A stretch of 41,532 nt of DNA, from the NCBI RefSeq assembly GCF_007992075.1, contig NZ_BJZO01000024.1, positions 1-41,532 on the forward strand. Direction: 5' to 3'. Numbering within the stretch: the first letter of the stretch is position 1; each line of letters starts with the position of its first letter. Both the position numbers and the translations under genes were made by a program. Shown piece by piece: positions 1 to 7,424 of this stretch. The notes below the pieces were generated by a model. The model was not told where the DNA came from, searched no databases, and was given only the letters and a program-made list of their open reading frames with translations. This DNA is from Pararhodospirillum oryzae (lineage in GTDB: Bacteria > Pseudomonadota > Alphaproteobacteria > Rhodospirillales > Rhodospirillaceae).

Positions 1-867
1 AAGCGGGACGTCCGCGCGGGTGTATTTGGTGAGGGCATCGCGAAAGGCGGCGACGGCGTTGGTCAACGCGACGGTGTCGCCCGCCTGTTCGCCGATGACC
101 TGGTTTGCGAGTCCCACGGCAACCGCGATGTCGGCCTGTTGCCGTGGGGTGGCGCCGTGGGGAGGGTGCTGGCGCAGCCGGTCGAGTTTTTGCTGGAGAG
201 GGCGCAGCCGATCAACCAGATAGCGGCCGGTTTCCTCGGTTGCCGGGGTGATCGCGGCCAGGGCGACGGTCACCAGTTGGGTGGCAATCTGTTCGTCGAA
301 CGATGAAGGAAGCTCCAGGGTTTGCGGATGCAACGGATAGGCCCTGCCGGCTTCGCCCGCCTGCGTGGTGAGAAAAGATAAACGCAGGCTTTTGTCGGAA
401 CCGGACACCGCGCCCCAGATCAGGACATCGGCATGGAACTGTTCCAGCCAAGCGCGGCCGGTCCTTTCCGCCTCTTCCGTGGCCATGCTGCCAGGGAGTT
501 CGTTGTCATCGATCGCCAAGCTGCGGCAGGTCGCCACCCGCTCGAACCCTTTTTCGCCTTCCAGGGCGTGGGTGATGAATTTTGTTTGACGGCCGTCTGT
601 ATCGCCCGCGAGGGTGCTGACCAGAACCGTGAAGCGGCTGCCATCGGCCGGGGTGCGCCTGAGTTCATGGACCTCGCACGCCAGACTGGGGAACACATCT
701 TCTTTGATGTACTCCGTGATATGGTCCACAATGGCATTGCCGACACCGACGCCCAACAGGCCCACGATCCAGAAGGCCGGCTTTTTCAGCCAGGCGAGGA
801 CCCATTCCCCCACGACGCGCAGCATGGAAACGTCGGGTTCTGGTGGCTGATCCGGTTCCCCCGTCAT
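1..867 (-). CDS. TPR-type membrane-anchored protein, 3' end beyond window
   Basis: An open frame runs from an ATG at 865-867 leftward off the window edge (289 codons visible, no stop). GGAGG at about 874-878 sits at good spacing and fixes the start. The N-terminus carries one likely membrane helix at residues about 30-47 (FWIVGLLGVGVGNAIVDH). A soluble domain follows (FTVLVSTLAGDTDGRQTKF, then FHADVLIWGAVSG), resembling the nucleotide/FlgO-like region seen ahead of TPR arrays in many alphaproteobacterial proteins. The last visible residues, AVAAFRDALTKYTRADVPL, match the start of the TPR unit normally continued by DWAMTQNNLGNAL. I infer a TPR scaffold protein of unknown partner. Alternative frames over the same bases lack these motifs. 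Family assignment is fairly secure; function is unknown. Confidence 0.8.
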   Translation of the reverse strand, partial: MTGEPDQPPEPDVSMLRVVGEWVLAWLKKPAFWIVGLLGVGVGNAIVDHITEYIKEDVFPSLACEVHELRRTPADGSRFTVLVSTLAGDTDGRQTKFITHALEGEKGFERVATCRSLAIDDNELPGSMATEEAERTGRAWLEQFHADVLIWGAVSGSDKSLRLSFLTTQAGEAGRAYPLHPQTLELPSSFDEQIATQLVTVALAAITPATEETGRYLVDRLRPLQQKLDRLRQHPPHGATPRQQADIAVAVGLANQVIGEQAGDTVALTNAVAAFRDALTKYTRADVPL

Positions 868-944
868 TCACGCCCCTCCACATGACAAGATTCTATGGTT
901 GAATGATAGCGCATTTACGGTGACGTTCAACCGCAACGAGGGGC

Positions 945-967
945 CTGGGGAGGCCGCGCCTCCCCAG
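945..967. terminator. Perfect hairpin between two leftward genes
   Basis: CTGGGGAGGC (945-954) and GCCTCCCCAG (958-967) form a perfect 10-bp stem with a 3-base loop, 22 bases beyond the stop of the ATPase gene. No clear U-tract follows on the minus strand, so it may be a processing or stabilising hairpin instead of a classic intrinsic terminator. Confidence 0.5.
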
Positions 968-988
968 CCTTCCCTTTCTTCCCCCTTC

Positions 989-2017
989 TCAGGCAACCTC
1001 CGCTTTCGCCAGATCCCGCCACACCCCGGCCAGGGGGCGGCCCTGGCGCAGGGCGTCGCGCAGGGCGCTGACGCGGCCTTCGTACAGGCCCAGCCAGCGG
1101 GCGCAGTCTTGTTCCTCGGGCGTGGTTTCCACTACCGCCGCGATGGCGCCCTGGCGGATGACCAGCCGGCGCCCGCCCGACAGCGCCAGGAGCGGGTCGT
1201 GGGTGGAAAGCAGCACGATCTTGCCCTTGTCGATGAACAGGCGCAGCGCCTGGGCCCGGTCCACGCCCGCGTTTTCGATTTCGTCGATCAGAACCACCGG
1301 CTTGGGGCTGAGCAGGGCCGCGTCGGCGATCATCAGGGCGCGCGACTGGCCGCCGCTGAGCTGGGTCAGCGGGGTGGCGCCGGTGAAGGGTTCGCCCGCC
1401 ATGCCCACGGCGGCGTCCAGAACCCGGGTGGCGGCCGCCTCGGGGTCGGGCAGGCGGCGGCTTTCGGCGTGCAGGCTGAGGAAATCCAGCACCTTCAGAT
1501 CCATGACGAAATTCATGTTCTGGGTGATCTGGGCCACCAGCCGTCCCTCGGCGGTAAAGCGCATGCGCCGGTCGGGGGCCTGGCCATTGACCAGGATCCG
1601 CCGGCCCGAGGGCGTATCCCCCTGGGCCAGGCATTCGATATCGGCCAGCAGGCGGCTTTTGCCCGATCCGGTGGGGCCCACCACCGCGACCACGTCGCCG
1701 GGGCGCAGCACCAGGGATTGGGTTTCCGGCTGGCCGGTTTTGTCGCGGCCGCCCTGGATCTCCAGGCTTTCCAGGCGCGTTTCCTCGATCGGGCGCTGGT
1801 GGGCGGCGCGAAAGGCGCGCAGGCCCGCCGCCAGGGTGTCGGGGGTCCAGGCGCAGGCTTCGCGAATGTCCCAGGGCAGGGCGTCCCAGTAAGCCCGCAG
1901 GCTCAGCGACGCGCCCCGGGGGGGCAGGGCGTTGGCGCGCAGGAATGCGTCGTCGGGGAGCTCGCCCAGGGCCATGTCGGGAAAGGGGGCGTTGGCGGGC
2001 AGGGTGTCAGCCGACAT
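989..2017 (-). CDS. ABC-type ATPase of putative metal-handling operon
   Basis: This 342-residue protein has a full ABC ATPase core: Walker A GPTGSGKS (residues 114-121), signature LSGGQ (220-224), Walker B VVLIDE (241-246) and switch His in STHD (H273). It also has an N-terminal extension of about 100 residues that is not part of the usual domain. The start is the ATG at 2015-2017, which overlaps the end of the upstream GTPase gene by 11 bases and gives MSADTLP. It is the last gene of the leftward operon that begins with a TonB receptor. No membrane permease is encoded beside it, so it may not power a classical importer; a soluble ATPase working with the adjacent GTPase and binding-protein-like protein is possible. 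The ABC fold is certain from motifs; the substrate is not. Confidence 0.85.
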   Translation of the reverse strand: MSADTLPANAPFPDMALGELPDDAFLRANALPPRGASLSLRAYWDALPWDIREACAWTPDTLAAGLRAFRAAHQRPIEETRLESLEIQGGRDKTGQPETQSLVLRPGDVVAVVGPTGSGKSRLLADIECLAQGDTPSGRRILVNGQAPDRRMRFTAEGRLVAQITQNMNFVMDLKVLDFLSLHAESRRLPDPEAAATRVLDAAVGMAGEPFTGATPLTQLSGGQSRALMIADAALLSPKPVVLIDEIENAGVDRAQALRLFIDKGKIVLLSTHDPLLALSGGRRLVIRQGAIAAVVETTPEEQDCARWLGLYEGRVSALRDALRQGRPLAGVWRDLAKAEVA

Positions 2018-2711
2018 GGGAAACCTCCTCGATCGGCATCTTGCGCACCACGCCGTGCTGGAACTCCTTGCCGATGCGCGTTTGTCCAAAGCAGTACGAA
2101 CACACCGACGACGGCACCGAAAAGCGCAGCCGGCCGCCGGTTAGCGGCGCGTCCTCGGGGGCTTCCTGCCACATCTGGCCGATTTCTCCCGCGCCCTGGC
2201 CGGTGATGCCGTTCACGAACAGGATATCGGCCTCGGCGTTGACCTGCCGGACCCGGTAGGCAAACACCTCGCGCTCGGCTTGGCTCACGATGTCGCTTTT
2301 GGTGATCACCACGAGGTCGGCGGTTTTCAGCATGGGCCCGATCTTGCGCGGCGTCTCGACCCCGGCCAGGGTATCGAGCACGCACACGGCCAGGAAGCCG
2401 CGAAGGTGCGGGGCGCAGCGGTTGCACAGGCCGGCGGATTCGCTGATCAGAATGTCCAGGCCCCGGGCAACGCCCCAGGCGGCGCATTCCTCGATGTTGG
2501 TCACGAAGAAGTGGTCGGGGCAGTAGTTCCCGGCCAACCCCGTGAGCACGGGCAGGCCCTCGGTTTCGTAGACGGCGGCGTCGGCGCTGGCGAGGCAATC
2601 GAACTTGACCACGCCCATCTTCAGCCCGGCGGCGCGCAAGGGGCGCAGGGCGTGCACGATCAACGAGGTTTTGCCCGACGACGGCGGGCCGGCCACGGTA
2701 ATCAGCTTCAT
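2007..2711 (-). CDS. HypB/UreG-like metal GTPase with two CxxC pairs
   Basis: A 234-residue SIMIBI-class GTPase. The P-loop is GPPSSGKTS (residues 8-16), and the G4-like motif is TKSD (137-140). The switch/G3 region reads ESAGLCNRC (91-99), placing C96 and C99 where HypB carries its metal-binding Cys-Pro. A second pair, C204 and C207 (CSYC), lies near the C-terminus. HypB and UreG load nickel into hydrogenase and urease, so a metal-insertion or metallochaperone role is the natural inference, but nickel is not established here. The start ATG at 2709-2711 overlaps the previous stop by 4 bases (ATGA), and the 3' end overlaps the ATPase gene. No hydrogenase or urease gene is visible; the divergent neighbours are nifENX. 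Family confident, metal and client unknown. Confidence 0.85.
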   Translation of the reverse strand: MKLITVAGPPSSGKTSLIVHALRPLRAAGLKMGVVKFDCLASADAAVYETEGLPVLTGLAGNYCPDHFFVTNIEECAAWGVARGLDILISESAGLCNRCAPHLRGFLAVCVLDTLAGVETPRKIGPMLKTADLVVITKSDIVSQAEREVFAYRVRQVNAEADILFVNGITGQGAGEIGQMWQEAPEDAPLTGGRLRFSVPSSVCSYCFGQTRIGKEFQHGVVRKMPIEEVSHVG

Positions 2712-3739
2712 GATGCGTTCAATCCTTGTTGAAAGGCGGCTTCCAGGGTGGCGCGCTCGCCCCCCATGCGCCCGCTTTGCACCAGATCCCAGCCCACCCA
2801 ACGCACCCGCCCGGGCAGGGGGGGCACGCCCAGGTCGTCGCGCACGCTGGCGCAACCCAGCGCGTCCAGCCCGCGCGCCCAGTCGGGACCGGTCAGGAAG
2901 GCGTGGGTCAAGGCGGCGCCCGGCGTGGTCTCGCGCTGACGGAGCACAAGCTGGGGGGTGGCGTAGGCCCCTTCGGCCGGCCACACCACGCGGGTGGTTT
3001 CGGGGTGAATGACGGTGAAGGCCCAGAAGCGGGGCAGGATGGAAAGCGCCGCGCCCAGGGGCCCGGGGCGCCCGGCGTAGCGGGCCATCTGGGCGCCGCC
3101 CCGGATATCGGCGGTGTTGCGCCCCAGCGCGGTCAGTCCGTCCAGGCCGAAGTCCTGGTAAAAGTTCCACATCAACACCGGCGAGATCATGCCCCGGGTG
3201 CCGTTGACCAGGATGTCGCGCTGGTAGCGGGGATGCAGAAGGTCTTCCCAGGTGCGCGGCACCGGGCGCCCGTTCAGCCGGGGCAGGTCGGCGAGGATGA
3301 CCCACGATCCGGCCCCCGTGACCTCGAACAGCCCGTGCGGATCCTCCAGCCCCGCGCCTTGCAGGCAGGGCCGGGCAATGGTTTGGGCCTTGCGCTCGAA
3401 CACGGGGGTATCGATCCAGCGGCGCACGAAATCGGCGCGCGCGAAATGGCCCAGCCCCCCATCCAGGGCGAGCGCGGGCAAGTCTAGCGGGTCGGGCGTG
3501 GTCAGCAGGAAGGCATAGAAGCTGTCCTGGACCGTGCGCGGCACGTACCAGGCGATATCCTGGCCCTGGTCGGCGCCGGTGACGCGGGCGCGGGTATAAA
3601 GGGCGTGCAGGCGCCGGCGCATTTCGCGCTGCATGGGGGGAAAGGTGATGCCCAGGAAATCAAGGCGTCGGGGGGGCGCGCCCTCCTCCTCGGGGAACTC
3701 GGGCTCGTCGTAAAAGTGCATGTCCTCGGCGGGAATCAT
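2708..3739 (-). CDS. Solute-binding-protein-like protein lacking a signal peptide
   Basis: A 343-residue protein resembling family 1-type extracellular iron/metal binding proteins in its middle and C-terminal half (FWAFTVIHPETTRVVWPAEGAYATPQLVL). Unlike an exported binding protein it begins MIPAEDMHFYDEPEFPEEEG, acidic with no hydrophobic signal sequence, so it looks cytoplasmic. The start ATG at 3737-3739 overlaps the upstream stop as ATGA, and the gene's own stop overlaps the GTPase start the same way, so translation is probably coupled. The context (TonB receptor, periplasmic binding protein, GTPase, ATPase) suggests a role in metal capture or transfer. The homology is by general resemblance only, and an entirely different function remains possible. 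Confidence 0.65.
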   Translation of the reverse strand: MIPAEDMHFYDEPEFPEEEGAPPRRLDFLGITFPPMQREMRRRLHALYTRARVTGADQGQDIAWYVPRTVQDSFYAFLLTTPDPLDLPALALDGGLGHFARADFVRRWIDTPVFERKAQTIARPCLQGAGLEDPHGLFEVTGAGSWVILADLPRLNGRPVPRTWEDLLHPRYQRDILVNGTRGMISPVLMWNFYQDFGLDGLTALGRNTADIRGGAQMARYAGRPGPLGAALSILPRFWAFTVIHPETTRVVWPAEGAYATPQLVLRQRETTPGAALTHAFLTGPDWARGLDALGCASVRDDLGVPPLPGRVRWVGWDLVQSGRMGGERATLEAAFQQGLNAS

Positions 3740-4761
3740 GGCGCGGCCTCGGGATCCAGAAGGGCCGCGATTGCCTCGTCCGAAGGCGAGATCTGAAAGA
3801 AGGTTTCCAGGAAAAGCCGGGTGTGGGCGGGCAGATCAAGGGGGAAACGGTCGGGATACAAGGTGTGCGCCAGCCAGAACGCTCCCATCAGGCGCATGTA
3901 GGAGGGCGGGCGGTCGACCCAGTTGAAGGGCAGTTGCGGCGCCACGAAAACCTGGTTGTCGCGCACGGCGCGCAGGTCGGCCCAGCGGGGATCAGTGCGA
4001 AAACGCCGCGCCGCCTCGGGGAAGCGGGCCACGATCACGTCGGGATCCAGGGCCAGCAGGGTTTCCGGGGTGACCTGGGGCTGGCTGGCCATGGTTTGCA
4101 CGCCTTCGCACACCAGCACGTTGCGCGCGCCCGCCAGGATCAGGACTTCCGCCCGGTCGGCGTTGGCGCACTGGCTTTGCAGGCCATCGGGGGATTCGGT
4201 GTAGTACACCCGGCGCCGCTCGGCCTCGGGCAGGGTGCCCACGGTTTTGTCCAGGCGCTCCAGGCCGTCCTCGATGAACCGGGCCAGGGTTTCGCCCCGC
4301 TCCTCGCGCCCGAACACGCGGCCCAGGAAGCGGAAGCTCTCGGGGTAGTCGCGCACCCGGGTGCCCCGGATCGCCACGGCGGCAATGCCCAGGCTGGCCA
4401 GCCGGTCGCGCACCATGTTCGACAAGCCGGTGTCGGTCATCACCACCGCCAGATCCACGCCCAGCGCCAGGACCCGTTCCGGATCCCAGGTTTGCGGACC
4501 GCTGACCGTGAGCAGGGGAAGCGACGTCATCACGGGCGGCAGGAAGCGGTCCTGGACCGGGGTATGGGTGTAATACACCCCGGCCAGACGATCGGGCGCG
4601 ATGGCCGACAGGGCGGCAACGGTCGAGGAAAAGGCGCCGTACACCTTGTGCACGGTGTCGGGCACCAGAACCGGGCGGCCGGACAGATCGACCAGCTCGC
4701 GGGCGAACGCCGGTGGGGCCAGCAGGGCCCCCATGACCAGCACGGCCAGCAGGCGTTTCAT
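3736..4761 (-). CDS. Class III periplasmic binding protein (FecB/BtuF/MolA type)
   Basis: A 341-residue protein with a clear signal peptide (MKRLLAVLVMGALLAPPAFA, then RELVDLSG). The mature part has the two-lobed class III layout: AGVYYTHTP, WDPERVLALGVDLAVV, a long connecting helix rich in E/R, then QPQVTPETLLALDPDVIV. Members bind ferric siderophores, cobalamin, haem or molybdate complexes for ABC import. The gene follows the TonB receptor by 71 bases and is followed by the signal-less binding-protein-like gene with a 4-base overlap. The usual partner permease (BtuC/FecD type) is not in this operon, so either a permease encoded elsewhere is used or the operon works differently. Ligand unknown; proximity to nifENX favours an iron or molybdenum complex as inference. 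Confidence 0.85.
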   Translation of the reverse strand: MKRLLAVLVMGALLAPPAFARELVDLSGRPVLVPDTVHKVYGAFSSTVAALSAIAPDRLAGVYYTHTPVQDRFLPPVMTSLPLLTVSGPQTWDPERVLALGVDLAVVMTDTGLSNMVRDRLASLGIAAVAIRGTRVRDYPESFRFLGRVFGREERGETLARFIEDGLERLDKTVGTLPEAERRRVYYTESPDGLQSQCANADRAEVLILAGARNVLVCEGVQTMASQPQVTPETLLALDPDVIVARFPEAARRFRTDPRWADLRAVRDNQVFVAPQLPFNWVDRPPSYMRLMGAFWLAHTLYPDRFPLDLPAHTRLFLETFFQISPSDEAIAALLDPEAAP

Positions 4762-4799
4762 GGGCAGGATTCCTTTCGGACGAAGGGCGTTCCCCGAAG

Positions 4800-4825
4800 C
4801 CGGGGAGGCGCCATGGCCTCCCCGG
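4800..4825. promoter_or_regulatory. Intercistronic hairpin below the TonB receptor gene
   Basis: CCGGGGAGGC (4800-4809) and GCCTCCCCGG (4816-4825) form a perfect 10-bp stem with loop GCCATG, between the receptor stop (4833) and the binding protein start (4761). There is no U-tract. It is likely an mRNA-stabilising or partial-termination hairpin setting receptor versus downstream expression. The core GGGGAGGC is the same as in the hairpin at 945-967. Confidence 0.55.
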
Positions 4826-4832
4826 AAGGATG

Positions 4833-7076
4833 TCAGAACGCGATGGACATCGAGGCCCAGAACGTGCGCGGCGTGCCCAGGAAGGCGCTGGGCGAGCCGG
4901 CGTTGGTGCCGTTGATCGAGCTGGGGAACACCGACACCCAGTAGTCTTCGTCGAACAGGTTGTTGACCCCCGCCCGCCAGGTGACGTTCTTGCCCATGAT
5001 GTCGCTGTTGTAGCGCGCCCCCAGGTCGACGGTGGTGTAGCCGGCGGCCCAGGTGGAATTGGTGTCGTTGGCGGCGCGTTCGCCGGTGTAGTGAACGTTC
5101 ATGTCAAGGGCGAGGCCCGGCACCGGCGGCACCTGGTATTCGGCGTACAGGTTGGCCTGGACCGTGGGCACGCCCACCACCTGCTTGTCCTCGGTCGCGG
5201 CCTTGCCGGTATCGGTCAGCTTGGCATCAAGCAAGGTCAGGCCACCAATCAAGGTCAGGTCGTCCCACACCTTGCCGCGCGCGCCCAGTTCCCAGCCGTA
5301 ATTGACCTGCTGGCCCTGTTCACGAAACACGTTGTCGGCGCCGGTGTAGGCAAAGGGGCGTTCGATGCGAAACAAGGCGGTGGACAGATCAACCTCGCCC
5401 ACGGTCATCTTCAAGCCGGCCTCGACCTGGCGGCTGCGGTAGGGCGACAGGATCTCGCCCGCGTTGGCGACGCCCGAGGTCGGCGCCTGATCCCCCTTTT
5501 GCAGGCTGTCGGCGTAGGTGAAGTAAATCGTGGCGTTGGATTCGGGCTTGAACATCAGGCTGACGGTGGGGCTGAAGCCCGAGGCATCGTAGCTTGAGGT
5601 TTCCACGCCGCTGGAATTGTAGCTTTCGCCGTCCAGCCAGCTGTGGGAGACGGCCCCCATCAGCGACCAGTATTTGTTGAAGGTGATGGTATCGCCCACC
5701 GTGACCGACAGCACCCGGTTATCGCCCGACTTATAGGTGGGGCCCAGGTCGATCCAGGTGGGTTCGTTGAATTCGCGCGGCGAGGACAAGGAGGCGGTGC
5801 CCAAGGTCCACGACCCGGTTTTGAGGGGGTTGTAGCCGCGTTGCCAGTAACCGTTGGTGCCCACCATCAGGTCATGGGTCACGTCCCAGGTATGAACCCG
5901 TCCGTTCAAGGCCGCCTGGGTGCTGTAGAGCAGCACGGTCCCGGTCATGTTGGTGGAAACCGACGAGCGGTAGGTGTTGCCGTCGGCCTGAAGGGCGTTG
6001 CTCAGTCCCTTGAGGTTGCGCGTGGCCGACTGGCGCAACAGGCCCACGGTGGCCGACCAGTCGTCGCTGAAGTGATGCTTGAGGGTGCCGCTCGCGGTAT
6101 CGGTCTGGGTCTGCTGGCCCGCGAACTCCTGGCCCAGGCCGACCTTGGTGGCGTCGACCGGATCGGGCAGCTCGGTGGTCTGGCTATACGAGAACGAGCC
6201 GGGAAAACCCTTGGAATCATGGCGGTATCGGCTGGCGTTGAGTTCCAGCTTCGTATCGTCGCCCAGCGGCACGTCGAAGGCGCCACTGACCAGCCAGCGG
6301 GTGAGATGGCTGGTCTCGGTGTAGCTCTCGCCCGATCCCCACAGGCCGTTCAGGCGGTAGCCGAGCCCGGCCACCTGGCCGCCCGCGTCGGCATGGCTGG
6401 TGAAAATGCCATTGGAATCATAGCCCAGGGTGGCTTTGTTCAAGCGCTCCTCGGTCGGGCGCTTGAGAATGTAGTTGAAGGTTCCCGCCGGGGCCGCCGG
6501 CCCGTACAGGGCGCCGGAAAGGCCGTACAGCACTTCCACCGTTTCCAGCTGTTCCATGGGATAAGGGGTCACGGCGAAAACGTTCATGCCGTTCATGCGG
6601 GTGTTTTGCACGATATCGGCCTGAAACCCGCGTGTTTGGGGTCGTCCGACGTCCACGCCGCCGCGCGCCTCGATCTGGGCCGAGGGAAAGTGCCGGATGA
6701 CATCGGCCAGGGTGTGGGCGCGGGTGTTTTCGATCAGATCGCTGGAAACACTGTTCACGCTGTAGGGCAGATCCAGGAGCTTGCGCGGGCCCAGGGGCCC
6801 CACGGTCGCGGTCTCCTTGCGATAGCCATCCTCGGCGCGGCCGGTGAGGGCCGGCGTGGTGTCGGCGGGCGCGGTCACCACCACCTCGGGCACGGCGTCG
6901 GCGGCGGGGGCGCTGTCGGACTGGGCCAGCGCGGGAGGGGCCAGCAAGGCGCAGGCGATCAAGGTGCCGCCGCCCAGGCGGGAGGAGCCGCCAACAGCCA
7001 GGGAGCGGGCGGAAGGGACCGGCGCGACGCCGGTCTCGGGCGGGCAGGGGGGCGTGGAACGCGGGGCAAGGGCCAT
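4833..7076 (-). CDS. TonB-dependent outer-membrane receptor (siderophore/metallophore type)
   Basis: A 747-residue outer-membrane receptor. The start at 7074-7076 is chosen because GGAGG lies 5 bases upstream; an in-frame ATG at 7086-7088 is the alternative. A long signal region ends near PPALAQ, followed by a TonB-box-like PEVVVTAP. The plug contains LPYSVNSVSSDLIENTRAHTL and the conserved RGF element, then MNGM and YGLSGALYGPAAPAGTFNYI. The remainder is a 22-strand-type barrel with alternating aromatic segments, ending in the terminal Phe expected for outer-membrane insertion (SIAF). The plug style is that of ferric-siderophore receptors (FhuE/FpvA-like). It heads the operon that continues with a periplasmic binding protein, a signal-less binding protein, a GTPase and an ATPase. 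The ligand cannot be read from sequence. Confidence 0.92.
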   Translation of the reverse strand: MALAPRSTPPCPPETGVAPVPSARSLAVGGSSRLGGGTLIACALLAPPALAQSDSAPAADAVPEVVVTAPADTTPALTGRAEDGYRKETATVGPLGPRKLLDLPYSVNSVSSDLIENTRAHTLADVIRHFPSAQIEARGGVDVGRPQTRGFQADIVQNTRMNGMNVFAVTPYPMEQLETVEVLYGLSGALYGPAAPAGTFNYILKRPTEERLNKATLGYDSNGIFTSHADAGGQVAGLGYRLNGLWGSGESYTETSHLTRWLVSGAFDVPLGDDTKLELNASRYRHDSKGFPGSFSYSQTTELPDPVDATKVGLGQEFAGQQTQTDTASGTLKHHFSDDWSATVGLLRQSATRNLKGLSNALQADGNTYRSSVSTNMTGTVLLYSTQAALNGRVHTWDVTHDLMVGTNGYWQRGYNPLKTGSWTLGTASLSSPREFNEPTWIDLGPTYKSGDNRVLSVTVGDTITFNKYWSLMGAVSHSWLDGESYNSSGVETSSYDASGFSPTVSLMFKPESNATIYFTYADSLQKGDQAPTSGVANAGEILSPYRSRQVEAGLKMTVGEVDLSTALFRIERPFAYTGADNVFREQGQQVNYGWELGARGKVWDDLTLIGGLTLLDAKLTDTGKAATEDKQVVGVPTVQANLYAEYQVPPVPGLALDMNVHYTGERAANDTNSTWAAGYTTVDLGARYNSDIMGKNVTWRAGVNNLFDEDYWVSVFPSSINGTNAGSPSAFLGTPRTFWASMSIAF

Positions 7077-7141
7077 TCGGGCCTCCATCGCTCGGGGGCG
7101 TTTCTCCCCCGGGAATCGATCAAGACACCGGCTCAGGCCGA

Positions 7142-7187
7142 CCTCCGGCGTGGTCCGTCGGGCGGGACAACCACGTCGGCGCGGAGG
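7142..7187 (-). promoter_or_regulatory. Structured 5' leader of the TonB receptor operon
   Basis: Two nested inverted pairs fit one stem-loop: CCTCCG (7142-7147) with CGGAGG (7182-7187), and CGTGGT (7149-7154) with ACCACG (7170-7175). It lies 66-111 bases upstream of the receptor start, in the likely untranslated leader. I do not recognise a known riboswitch; no B12-box-like sequence was seen. Confidence 0.35.
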
Positions 7188-7267
7188 ATAGGAAGGAAAG
7201 ACCCCGCTGACAAGACGGCTTTTTGACGCGAAGGGTTGACCGCCCCGGCTTCGGCGGGCCGGAACGC

Positions 7268-7321
7268 TTTCCGTACAAAATCGTGCCATTGAGAGGGCGA
7301 TCGGCCCTTCGTGTACGAAAA
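7268..7321. promoter_or_regulatory. Inverted repeat in the receptor/nifE divergent region
   Basis: The arms TTTCCGTACA (7268-7277) and TGTACGAAAA (7312-7321) are inverted with one mismatch and 34 bases between them. The 348-base region 7077-7424 separates the receptor operon from nifE. It holds this repeat, the leader hairpin at 7142-7187 and the -24/-12 promoter at 7372-7387. I saw no gene in it. The repeat could bind a regulator serving either direction. Confidence 0.3.
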
Positions 7322-7371
7322 AAGGCACCGCGTCCCGGGGAAAGGGGGCCTTTGTGGCCCAACGCGTGTTC

Positions 7372-7387
7372 TGGCCTGCTCTTTGCT
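7372..7387 (+). promoter_or_regulatory. Sigma-54 (-24/-12) promoter of nifENX
   Basis: TGGCCT-GCTCT-TTGCT fits the RpoN consensus TGGCAC-N5-TTGCA with exact spacing and intact GG (-24) and GC (-12). The predicted start of transcription is about 25 bases before the nifE ATG. No perfect NifA upstream site (TGT-N10-ACA) was found between 7089 and 7371. Confidence 0.75.
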
Positions 7388-7424
7388 TCTCTTCCGCGCA
7401 GAAGCGGATCAGGGAGGGAGGAGC

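Noticed and set aside
433-885. 150-codon plus-strand frame near the left edge
   Set aside because: It is antisense to the partial TPR protein, which has a proper ribosome site, a membrane helix and family motifs.
7273-7288. A second sigma-54-like promoter on the minus strand (TGGCAC ... TTGTA) for the receptor operon
   Set aside because: Spacing is one base short and the -12 GC is missing. RpoN promoters tolerate neither well.
7089-7371. Cobalamin riboswitch upstream of the TonB receptor
   Set aside because: No B12-box-like conserved segment was found on the minus strand; only a generic stem-loop is visible.
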